A stretch of DNA of 64,000 nt from Spinacia oleracea (taxonomy: Eukaryota > Streptophyta > Magnoliopsida > Caryophyllales > Amaranthaceae), in assembly GCF_020520425.1 (NCBI RefSeq), contig NC_079492.1:38319542-38383541 (forward strand), given 5' to 3'. Made by a program: the position numbers and the translations under genes. Of the stretch, positions 22,623-32,379 are shown one piece after another. Below the pieces are notes generated by a model. The model did no database searches, was not told where the DNA came from, and saw only the letters and a list, made by a program, of their open reading frames with translations. The stretch's first letter is position 1; each line of letters begins with the position of its first letter.

Positions 22623-23359
22623 GTAAGACTCAGTGCCCAAAAACACTTGATGAGCGTAGACGAATGAATGGGATTCCATATGCATCATTGATTGGATCAA
22701 TAATGTATGCTATGATATGTACACGCCCGGATGTTGCGTACGCACTCAGTGCTACGAGCAGATACCAGTCAGACCCAGGAGAGGCACATTGGACTGCTGC
22801 CAAGAACATTCTGAAGTACCTGAAAAGGCACAAAGATGACTTCCTGGTCTATGGTGGAGATGATGAATTAATTGTTAAAGGCTATACGGACGCAAGCTTC
22901 CAAACCGACAAAGATGATTTCAGATCACAGACTGGGTTTGTCTTCTACCTCAACGGAGGTGCAGTAAGTTGGAAAAGTGCTAAGCAAAGCACCATTGCGG
23001 ATTCTACAACTGAAGCGGAGTACATTGCTGCACATGAAGCAGCAAAGGAGGCTATATGGCTAAGGAAGTTCATAGGTGAACTTGGTGTAGTCCCCTCCAT
23101 TAAAGGACCAATAGCCCTGTATTGTGATAATAACGGAGCTATTGCACAGGCAAAGGAGCCTAGACACCACCAAAGAGTCAAGCATGTACTTCGTAGATTT
23201 CACCTTCTACGAGAGTTCGTTGAAAGAAAAGAAGTCGAGATAAGCAAGATTGGAACTGATGACAACATATCAGATCCATTGACTAAACCTCTGCCGCAGG
23301 CGAAGCACAACTCGCACACTGCAGCTATGGGAATCAAGCATATTGGAGAATGGCTTTGA
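22623..23359 (+). pseudogene. pol: Copia-1 RNase H domain and C-terminus
   Basis: The frame resumes after the MITE with KTQCPKT and runs open to the TGA at 23357-23359. It carries the Copia block YASLIGSIMYAMICTRPDV and the RNase H motifs: GYTDAS (D), STTEAEYIA (E), YCDNNGAI (D), and the terminal ISDPLTKPL. The domain itself is undamaged but cut off from its start by the upstream breaks. Confidence 0.85.
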
Positions 23360-24208
23360 TGTCCTTATTTAATGTTTTAAAGTTTTAGAGTTTAAATCTT
23401 TGTAAAACATTATTGGTTAATCATTCACAATAAATGAATAGAATTCATTTTTCCATTTAATTTGTGGTTTATTAAATGATGAGTCCCTTCAATTTGACGA
23501 TATATTCAAGATAGACTGTTAGGACCAGTCCTGTGACTAAGAAATGTCTATCGAGTGAACTTGAATGTCAAAGGTTGAAAATGGTCCCTGGTCGGAGTTT
23601 TCTATAAAATTGGACGCATAGAAAACGTTAGACGACTAGAATGCAAGATGACTAGTAGTTCTGTTTCTTGAACTATATGGACATGGCAATGTCATAATCA
23701 TTTGCATAGATACTTACTTTGGGAAGACTAGTATCGGACAGACATATGAAACTTTACTGTAAGAGATGAAAATCTGTCATAAGTAAATTTCATTAAAATT
23801 ATTAGACACTAAATCCTCAATACCTGAGTGATTTGAGATTACTTGTTTGAGAACAGGTTACTTTGACGTTGACCAACCGTCGCACCGTAAAAGGAGGTTA
23901 TAAAGGCAACACTCAGGTAATCACCTATCAAACGAAGTCTAATCTCAAGATCGCAAGATTGGGATTGTCCTCCCATAAATCGGGATGAGATGCTAAAAGT
24001 TGTACAAGGCCACTCGGAGAGCTAGAAACTGTGAAATGCATGGCCGTGCTCAGATGAATCATAGGCTATGATTATCTGTTTTATTTGATCAGTTGAACTC
24101 TGAAACCGAGAAACACCTCTGGACATAATAAGGATGACAACTCTTACCTTATGTTCAAGAGCAAGCATCGAGCGACAAAGGAATTAGGTAATGCACACTT
24201 GTCCCTAA
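23360..24208 (+). other. 3' noncoding region of Copia-1
   Basis: About 850 bp between the pol stop and the polypurine tract, with no gene. A 24-base block at 23885-23908 (starts CCGTAAAAGG, ends TAAAGGCA) is identical in Copia-2 at 56060-56083. A GCATGGCC motif follows in both families. Confidence 0.7.
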
Positions 24209-24223
24209 GGACAAGTGGGAGAC
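24209..24223 (+). promoter_or_regulatory. Polypurine tract of Copia-1
   Basis: GGACAAGTGGGAGAC lies directly against the 3' LTR start TGAAGGAAAT. The same tract is seen on the minus strand at 3806-3792. It primes plus-strand synthesis in LTR elements. Confidence 0.8.
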
Positions 24224-25703
24224 TGAAGGAAATAATGCCCTTGGTCCAAGTATGCATATAATATTAAGTCTAATAAATGGGGTTCAGTATTAATTAACAA
24301 GTTAATAATTCAGTGAGATCAAGTGAGTTGAATGCCTAGCTAGAGGCCGCTTCAGTTCAAGTGGAATTAATGATATTAATCCACAGCTTACTCTTGACTG
24401 AACCCGTAGGGTCACACAAATAGTACGTAAACGGATCAAGTATTTAATGGCATTAAATACTCCATCTATGGATATTCGGAATCGATGAATCTTGGTTCCA
24501 GTGGGAGCTGAGATCGTCACAAGCAAGAAATGAATACTCCGGAAACGATGATATTACCGAAAACGGAAATATGGATTGTATCGGAAATATAAATATTATC
24601 CAAGTCGTAGATGTTGCCGGAAACGGAAACATGGTACGTATCGGAAAATATTATCGGAAATGGAAATATTGCCGGAATCGGAAATATAAATATTATCCAA
24701 GTCGTAGATGTTGCCGGAAACGGAAACATGGTACGTATCGGAAAATATTATCGGAAATGGAAATATTGCCGGAATCGGAAATATTGCCGGAAACGGAAAT
24801 ATTGTCAGAATCGGAAATATTATCGGAATCGGAAAATAATTCCGGAAACGGAAATATTAAATATTTGTTCGAAACGGAAATTAATTCCGGAATCGGAAAT
24901 ATTAAATATTGTTCGTATCGGAAATGAATTCCGGAACCGGGAATTTAATCGGAAGCGTATCGTACGAATAAGCATCGGACGAAGGCCTGCCGGACGAAGG
25001 CCCAGCACGAAGCCGGGCCATCGCCCAGCAAGCCAAACGTGCGCCACACGCCAAGCCAAGGCAGCGCCCAGGCCCACCGCAAGGCAGGCCCAGCGCGCGC
25101 CAAGGCCATGGCTGCGTTGTGGGCCTTGTGGCGTGGGCTGAGCGCGCGCGCATAGGCGCCCCTCGTGGGCTGCCGTGCGTGTGTGTGTTTGTGTTCATGC
25201 ACGATTCCTAAAGCTATTAGGATTTGGTATATGATTAAATTCCTAATCCTAAAAGGATAAATTAATTAATTAGAGTTCTTATAGGATTCTAGTTTAATTA
25301 ATTCGTATCCTAGTAGGATTCCAATTCCCTTTCCATACCTCTATAAATAAGAGCCTAGGGTCATAATTTATAGACACAATTGAAGTATTCTAAAGGTAAG
25401 TTTTTGAAAGAAAAATTCAGCCATACACTTGCTACACAATAGCCGAAAATTCCTAGTAACCTTAAGGGCGATTCTAGTTGGTCAAACTTGAGGCGGATCC
25501 GGACGTACTGTGGACTATCTACGGAGGGACGACACTTGGAGTCCTGAAGACTTGTTCTTGTTCGGTTCGGGCGCAGCTATGGAGGGCACGCTACAAAGTG
25601 TATGCACCTAAATTATGCTAAATGATTATGTGTAAATAATATGTTTCCTGGCATTAAGATTTTCCGCATGATTTATGTTTTTCATATGTATCATAACCTA
25701 ACA
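24224..25703 (+). repeat. 3' LTR of Copia-1 (1,480 bp)
   Basis: It starts TGAAGGAAATAATGCCC and ends CCTAACA, followed by the GTACG target duplicate. Contents in order: AT-rich start, CCGGAAACGG repeat zone (about 24540-24950) with a 97-bp tandem duplication (marks at 24604 and 24701), GC-rich zone (about 24970-25190), TATA box TATAAATA at 25342-25349, and a GC-mixed region near 25480-25600. It is the reference copy for the other LTR pieces at 2918 and 8681. Confidence 0.88.
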
Positions 25704-25708
25704 GTACG

Positions 25709-26001
25709 ATATATTTGGGCGATAATTTTTTGGTATAGTAGCCCTTTTATAACAAACTCGATATGAGCCTCGGGCCTTAATTAATAATATTGGCTCCGTT
25801 TTTGCGTTAAGAAAGATAACACCCGGAATGAACCATCCATTGGGCCTGGCCAAATTGCGATTAACGTTCGATGTACTTAAAATATTTAGACAATGCCGGC
25901 CCAATTAAAATTTCCGAATGATAAGTTAATAACGTACACAGTACACTATATACGGAGTGTTTTGTTGGACATAATTTTGGCAATGTTGGAGACTAAAGTC
26001 C
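25709..26001. other. Intergenic DNA beyond Copia-1
   Basis: This continues the DNA interrupted at 2917. I see no gene. It may include the 3' flank of the LINE fragment. Confidence 0.5.
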
Positions 26002-26012
26002 AAAGTCACCGA

Positions 26013-26224
26013 AAAATCATTGTTGGAAAGTCAGTGTTGAAAAGTCAGTGTTGAAAAAAATATCAATTATTTGTTGGTTTAGTGATGATTGGGACTGAAC
26101 ATGGTAAGGAGAACCCGTGTTTGATCCCCCACAATAAAAATTGAGAGGGACTGAAACCTAACCACCCAAAACTCGCCCCGAATCTGGATTAACCCTAAGG
26201 GTGAACCGGGTGCTAACACCAAAA
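26013..26224 (+). mobile_element. SINE with pol III boxes
   Basis: It is flanked by AAAGTCACCGA at 26002-26012 and 26225-26235 (the duplication may extend a few bases with one mismatch). Inside are a likely A box, TGGTTTAGTGATGATTGG (26076-26093), and a B box, GTGTTTGATCCCC (26118-26130), as in tRNA-derived SINEs. The element ends in a short A run. The segment before the A box contains a repeated AAAGTCAGTGTTG unit, so the exact 5' end is uncertain. Confidence 0.7.
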
Positions 26225-26597
26225 AAAGTCACCGATAAATGTAGTTGAGATTGGTAATTTCACGTGTCATGTACAGATGTACTCATGTTTATTGTTTAGG
26301 ACTTTAGGTTATAACTTATAAGACATTCAGTTCATGTAATAATGATATACTACTAAAGTACCCGTGTGATGCACGATTTATAATATAAATATTAAATTTA
26401 AGTAATATCTAAATTATTTATAGACAATTACGTAGTATCATCAAAGTATAGCTGGATAGATCTGTTACTGCCCATCGTGTCTTATTTATTTTAAAAAACT
26501 AGGTTAGGTCCCGTGTAATGCATGGATGAGACTAAATAAAAAAAAATTCTCTATTCTGACTAATTTTTTTAAAATATTTTTTAATAAAATAAAATCA

Positions 26598-27401
26598 TAT
26601 CAAATTTTATAATGGGTTGTCGGAAAATTAGAGAAAATTATTATTTATTCGAATTATAAAGTGATTAGTGCAATCTTTAGGTGATTAGAGTTTTGAAAAA
26701 AATACTTCAGTTGGGCAAAAAAAAATACTTATCATACCTTTATCATGTAATCGTTTCTTTTAAAATTGAATGATATCCAAACCTGTAACCATACCCGTAG
26801 GTTCCCGCTACATAAAATGGAAGAAAATAATAATAATAATAATAAATGCTTGTTTGGGTATGGTCATATAATTACACATTAATTTTTAAAAGTATTGCAT
26901 GTAGGCTAAAAGTATAATTTTTTTTTTTTTGAAAAAGGTTTATGAAAATCAAAATATTATCTTGCTATTACTGAGTAGCTACTTACTACGTATATTATAA
27001 AAATAATAATATCAAATTTTATCATGGATTGTCGAAAAATTAGAGAAAATTATTATTTATTCGAATTATAAAGTGATTAGAGGAATCTTGGGCGATTAGA
27101 GTTTCGGAAAAAATACTTAAGTTGGGCAAAAAAAATACTTATCATACTTTATCAGGTAATCGTTTCTTGTAAAATTGAATGATATCCAAAACTGTAACCA
27201 TGCCCGTAGGTACCCGCTACATAAAAGTGAAGAAAATAATAATAAAAAAATGCTTGTTTGGGTATGGACATATAATGACACATTAATTTTTAAAAGTATT
27301 GCATGTAGGCTAAGAGTATAATTTTTTTTTTTTTGAAAAAGGTTTATGAAAATCACAATATTATCTTGCTATTACGGAGTAGCAAATTACTACGTATATT
27401 A
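26598..27401. repeat. Direct repeat, about 412-bp offset
   Basis: The sequence at 26598-27000 recurs at 27010-27401 with roughly 90 percent or better identity by eye, including the poly-T/GAAAAAGG block and TACGTATATTAT. The second copy is interrupted at its end by the TIR element at 27402. Confidence 0.75.
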
Positions 27402-27717
27402 TAGACCTGATCAAACGGCGGGCCGGGTCGGGTTCGGGTCGGGCTTGGGCATAAAAATCAGGCCGTCATGTCGGGTCGGGCCAAGATTCGGGCCAAAATT
27501 TTGTGCCCAAACCCGCTATTTTCGGGCCTAAAATACCGGGCTTTTCAGGCCATTTTCGGACCGGCCAAATTTATAACTAAAAAGTGTATTTTTGTGTTTC
27601 CCAAACTCGCCCAAAAAAAAAAGTTTCGGGCCGGGCCGGAATATTCTGCCCAAACCCGCAAAAAATTTGGGTGGGTCGGGCCGGGCCAACGGGTCGGGCT
27701 CGTCTTGATCAGGTCTA
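27402..27717. mobile_element. 316-bp TIR element rich in CGGGTCGGG
   Basis: It starts TAGACCTGATCAA and ends TTGATCAGGTCTA, a 13-bp inverted repeat. The inside is rich in GGGCCGGGTCGGG motifs in opposite orientations towards the two ends. CGTATATTAT occurs on both sides, but not as a clean short target duplication, so the superfamily stays open; hAT is a guess. Confidence 0.6.
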
Positions 27718-27990
27718 GTACTTCGTATATTATAAAAACAATAATATCATAAAAATTGTGAATTTTTCATTCCTGACATATATTTTTCAAATTAATATTA
27801 ATATATTATGTTAGATTCTTAACATAATACACATGAAATCGTAATATTGGAAAAAAAATAAGAAAATAAATCAGGAAAATAAATATTTTAAAAGATTATA
27901 AATTTAAATTTTATTTTTAAAAAAATCTAAGGACACACCAGGAGATGACATGTGTCATTACTAGTGTGTCTTTTAGTATATAGTATTGAT

Positions 27991-28784
27991 TACAGAGGAA
28001 AAAATAAGAGTATATTTGAAAGTAGTGGTGATGGGATAAATATATTTTCTTTCCCTTTCATCGCTCGTGTTTCATTATCATCCTTCCTTTACTTCGATAG
28101 TCATACCCACCTAATCCCACCATTTACATTATTACCCGATCGCTTAACACCATCATATACTTTATTCATCTAGATATGAATTCGAGCCAGGGTGGGGCTG
28201 GTGTGGAGGATGGTCCCTTCACTCCTTTATTCGCCTAAATTCTCATCTCCATCCCAAGCCACCAGGATAGGTATAATAATTATCCCCGATCCATCACACC
28301 CTCCTAAAATCTAGTCCTAAACTCGATATTTTTTTAGTAAGAGAATTTAAAGATTAAAACTGTACTATGTATTCTTAAGTATTCGACAATTCGATTGTCT
28401 AACTAGGGTATATAATCGGGCAAATAAACAAAATATTATAAAATATAGGATAGTGGTGAAAAAATGTTGATATATAATTAATTAGATGAAGGATAAACGA
28501 TGGCATGCAAGTCCAATTTAAAATTCGTCATAATTTCTCCATCACCCTAGCGGATACATCGATAATTTATCCCTATCACCACTACTTTCCTCCATCATCG
28601 CCCAATTGGGACGGAGGGAGGGAGGATTGTCTCCCCAAAAAGCCCGTCCCATTCACAATCAGATAACCATGTGAGCATGTTTGGTATGTTTATTTTGCGG
28701 TTGGAAACGAATTTAAAGAAATCATTACCGTTAATAGGTATTTGTTAGAGGGACAGAGTAATGGTTACCATTACACTGCGGTAA
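27991..28784. other. Intergenic DNA without a gene
   Basis: Mixed AT-rich DNA. 28673-28784 begins with a GCATGTTTGGTATG segment that resembles the complement of 42268-42281 across the Gypsy insertion, so part may be a MITE terminus. No coding seen. Confidence 0.45.
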
Positions 28785-29413
28785 GGCCCTGTTCTTTAGA
28801 GCTGAACTGAACTGAACTGAACTGAACTGAACTGAACTGAACTGAACTGAATTGAACTAAACTGAACTGAACTGAATGCTCCTGAACTGAACTGAACTGA
28901 ACTGAACTGAACTGAACTTTACTTAACAGAATATATTACCGAAATAAATAATAAATAATAAATAATAAATAATAAATAATAAATAATAAATAATAAATAA
29001 TAAATAATAAATAATAAATAATAAATAATACTAATTAATAAAAATAATAATAAATTATATTAATTATTAATAAATATTTAGTTATATATAATAATAATAA
29101 TAAGTAATATAATAATATAAATATAAATAATAAGTAATACAATAATATAAATAATAATATAATTAATATTAATAATAATAATATATTATAATATTAATTA
29201 TTATTATTAAAATAAATTAAATTAAATTAAATTAAATTGAATTGAATTGAATTAAACTGAATTAAACTGAACTGAACTGAACTGAACTGAACTGAATGCT
29301 CCTGAACTGAACTGAACTGAACTGAACTGAATGCTCCTGAACTGAACTGAACTGAACTGAACTGACTGCCAAATAAGTCCTGAAGCTGAAATTAAGCCAA
29401 AAAAAACAGGGCC
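28785..29413. mobile_element. MITE filled with TGAAC and AATAAT repeats
   Basis: It starts GGCCCTGTTCTTTA and ends AACAGGGCC, flanked by TAA (28782-28784 and 29414-29416). Inside: (GAACT)n at about 28800-28920, (AATAATA)n at about 28945-29030, and (GAACT)n again at about 29255-29365, with ATGCTCC interruptions. The TAA target suggests a Tourist/PIF-Harbinger-like MITE whose interior expanded as microsatellites. Confidence 0.65.
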
Positions 29414-29416
29414 TAA

Positions 29417-30487
29417 CTCATTCCAGCAACATGATACCGCTCTGAACGTTGCGGTAACAATTACCATTACCCTCCTTAAACACACTTTTCTCCTCTTTGG
29501 CTTTTCACCTCCTCTCTCAAGTCTCAACCATTTTTGTTTCTCTCTTTGTTTTTTTCTATTTATCTCACCAAGAAAATCCCAATTGACCTTTTTTACATAT
29601 TTTCTACAAGATCTACTTCATTGTGGCATGCAACCAATTTAAATTTTGGTTTTAAATGGCTTTGTAAATTCATATTTCCATTACTCTGTTTTCTTTGGTT
29701 TTCGTTGGATTGTTTGGTTGGAACTTTTTTTACCATGAATTTTCATTTTGATTGGAAGATTAAATTGACAGTTGAGTGGAAAGTTTATTGTTGATTATTA
29801 TTTGGGTTTTGGTTCGAATCTGTTATCTGTTGCATGCAACATTTTCGAAGAAATGTTCAAAAGAGTTTTAGATTTATTTTATCTAAAAAAAGGAAGTGAA
29901 GGAAAACTATTTGTTTGTTGTAGATGGGTCTTCTTAAATTTGTGGAAATTCCATTTTTTTAAAAAAAAATTGGGTTAATAGCTTTGATGTCAAATGCGTA
30001 CACAAAAATGTCAAAAATTTTATGTGTGTTACTACCTCAGAGTACAATAATAACATGTGTATAGCGTAAGAGATTCCCTTTCTTAATACTTCATATGTTT
30101 CAAAATAGTTGCAACACTTTGCTTTATGCACTATTCACATAATCTACTTTATTTATTTTTGATGATCTATACTTTAGGAATAACTTATTCATGTGAGATT
30201 TTGTTAGATTCTTCTGAATGTATATTTTGCTAATGTCACTTTTTTATGATTTTTACTTATCGATAATTAAATATATTAATTATTCAAGTTATGCATTGAC
30301 AAACGTGAAAAGAAAAGTGTTGCAACTATAAAGAACCGCAGGAAGTATATTATACCAAACAAATTAAAAGGATATTCAATATAAAGTGATTCCTTTCCTT
30401 AGTAATACCAAACAACTTATAAAGGTAACGATTAACATTATCATTTCCCCTCCTTATTTGTTTCCAATCTATTCCATTTCCAAGATT
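29417..30487. other. Intergenic DNA without a gene
   Basis: AT-rich, with long T tracts and no exon-like pattern. 30360-30492 together with 42273-42287 may be one end of an older MITE (CATACCAAATATGC) into which the Gypsy element inserted. Confidence 0.45.
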
Positions 30488-30492
30488 CATAC

Positions 30493-30957
30493 TGTACGGG
30501 GTGTCCTACCGGCACCACTTGGTACCGGCAGAACTCCCCATATGTCAACTTCAACCTGCAGGTAATCTGGTCATCTTAGGTAAACAGCACCTACCGGCAA
30601 TATTTGGAAGACCCCTACCGGCGTTATCATGAAGACAACCACCAAGGGTCACTATCAACAGGTCGCTATCTAACTACAAAGGACCCACCTGATCGTACCC
30701 TTGGATTGGTCTATATAAGGAGCACCTCATTTATTTCTATGAGGTACACAAACACTTAAACACACTTCTTTCTTACTCTCTGATTATCTCTTAATCACTT
30801 CTTAATCCCTCAGTAATCTTACTTAAGCATCGGAGGGGGGATCCTCGAACCACCCCCGAGGCTAGTTAATCCATTCTGTTGTGCAGATATCAACCGGCAC
30901 TCTCAACAGGAATCAAGTATCCCACAGTCAGCTGTTCTCATTCCACACCCGGAACAA
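30493..30957 (+). repeat. 5' LTR of the Gypsy element (465 bp)
   Basis: It begins TGTACGGGGTGTCC and ends ACACCCGGAACA. TATATAAG at 30712-30719 is the likely TATA box. It contains three CTACCGGC or TACCGGC motifs near the start. Confidence 0.92.
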
Positions 30958-30958
30958 T

Positions 30959-30977
30959 TGGCGCTAGAAGGAGGGGA
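30959..30977 (+). promoter_or_regulatory. Primer binding site of the Gypsy element
   Basis: TTGGCGCTAGAAGGAGGGG lies directly after the LTR. TGGCGC starts are usual for plant Gypsy primer sites. I cannot name the tRNA with confidence. Confidence 0.6.
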
Positions 30978-31008
30978 CCTAATCCCTTGTAACGGTAGAA
31001 CAGTCAGT

Positions 31009-32379
31009 ATGGATCTCTCACAGAAAGACGGTAAAAAATCAAAGAAAAGTCAGGAAAAAGCAGCAACTCCACAACCGGCGACAACCTCCAAATTCCAACC
31101 CTCACTTGTAAACCCAGCCCATCCATTACAAGCACAATCAATTCTAAACCCAGCGATAAAAAACACCTCGGTACCGGCACAAAAAGAGTTCACAGTGGAA
31201 GACGATGATGAGTTAGAAATGGAAAGCCCTGCCAGAGAGCAACCAAAAGCTCCTCTGGAGCAGACGCTGTAGGAGCGCCTGTCTCCCCTATCGGAAGTAT
31301 TCACGGGAGAACAATTGAAAACACTGTCGGCGGTGATGGCCGCTTTGTCAGAGTTACCGGCCTCACAGCAGCCAGGCTCAGCCGGCAGTCTAAGAAAGAC
31401 CAAGTCGGCAAATCCCCAGTTACCCGTTAGGGATCTCCTAACCGCTCTGAATCAAGAAAACACCCCGGAAAAAAGAAAGCGCTCGGATCCGACGGAAATA
31501 GAGTGGCCTGAAACAGAGCAAGTCCCCACCACTAAATATGAGCGAAGAGCGACGGTTCTACAGATAGCTAGACGGCAGACAATCCAGCCGAAAGATTCTC
31601 CTCTGTGCCGAGAAATCCTAGAAGAAAGGATGGAAAAGATAAAAATCCCGACAGGGAGATACGATGGGACAACGGATCCGGAGGATCACTGCACCACATT
31701 CGAACAGCACATGATACTGTACACAGATTCTGACGCCATGTGGTGCAAGGTATTCCCGTCCACACTCTTAGGAGTTGCAGCAAGCTGGTATAAGGGCATA
31801 GAGGCACACTCCATTTACAGTTTTCGACAGCTGCAGGCGTCATTTTTGTCACGATTTGTGAGCAAACAGAAGAGAAAGAAATCGTCGGGAGAGTTAATGT
31901 CGTTCGCTCAAAGAGATAGAGATCCATTAAGAGATTACCTCACCTGCTTTAACAACGAATCAATCACTATTCCCAACCTGCAGCAGGAGGTTGCGATTTT
32001 GGCTCTGATGAGGGGAATGCAAGAGTGCCAATTCAAGAAGTACCTCAGCCGGAAATCATACACTAATCTGGGCGACGTCCTGCACAAGGCAAATGAGTAT
32101 ATCAGGGGGGATGAAATGATGAAGATCTCCAATGTGGTAGTGGCAACCGGCGGAAATGTCGGATACTATCCAAGCTATAACCCCCAAGCGGGAAAAGGAG
32201 GAAACAATTTTCACCAGAACAATAATCAGCAAGGGGCAAGCTAGAAAAACCAGAATAACAGAAATGCCAATCCACAGGGGCAGAGACCCTGACAGGACAG
32301 GAGGGAGTCCAGAGGACTCTTTGATAACTACACTCCGCTGAACACACCGCGGACGGCAATTTACAACATAAACAACAAG
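31009..32379 (+). pseudogene. gag: Gypsy gag, with three nonsense codons
   Basis: ATG at 31009 (MDLSQKDGKKSKKS) opens a single frame that continues into pol. In-frame stops: TAG 31270-31272, TAG 32242-32244, TGA 32290-32292. The retrotransposon gag domain runs about 31640-32110: YDGTTDPEDH, then WYKGI and FRQLQASFLSRF, then YLTCFNNE. The N-terminus is Lys/Pro/Gln-rich and disordered. The stops fit CAG-to-TAG and CGA-to-TGA changes. Confidence 0.85.

Larger units (their letters stand above)
2918..25703 (+). mobile_element. Copia-1: Ty1/Copia LTR retrotransposon with nested insertions
   Basis: The element starts TGAAGGAAAT at 2918 and ends CCTAACA at 25703, flanked by GTACG at 2913-2917 and 25704-25708. 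This 5-bp target duplication defines a single insertion of 22.8 kb. Order on the + strand: truncated 5' LTR, nested antisense relative (3506-10105), leader, gag, protease, integrase, CACTA insertion (12931-20966), rest of integrase and RT, MITE (22307-22619), RNase H, 3' noncoding DNA, polypurine tract, 3' LTR. The gag-protease-integrase-RT-RNase H order defines Copia. The frame carries nonsense codons at 11428 and 11818 and a one-base insertion near 21624-21629, and its primer binding site is lost, so it is dead. Without the three insertions it would be about 7.8 kb. Confidence 0.9.
26348..27990 (-). mobile_element. Helitron-like region, probably composite
   Basis: The left edge shows CCCGTGTGATGCACG (26361 on), the complement of a Helitron 3' hairpin. 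The right edge near 27945-27985 has GACATGTGTCATTACTAG then TCTTTTAGTATATAG, the complement of the 5' end seen at 57831. A second hairpin end (GGTCCCGTGTAATGCATGG) lies at about 26505. No Rep/helicase coding. Boundaries are approximate. Confidence 0.4.

Noticed and set aside
24302..24526. A 74-codon frame seen in three places (2996-3220, 9803-10027, 24302-24526)
   Set aside because: It is the same piece of LTR in three copies. Conservation follows from recent copying, and there is no promoter or start context.
29252..29527. 91-codon minus-strand frame ending in Ser-Val-Gln-Phe repeats
   Set aside because: It is a translation of the GAACT microsatellite.
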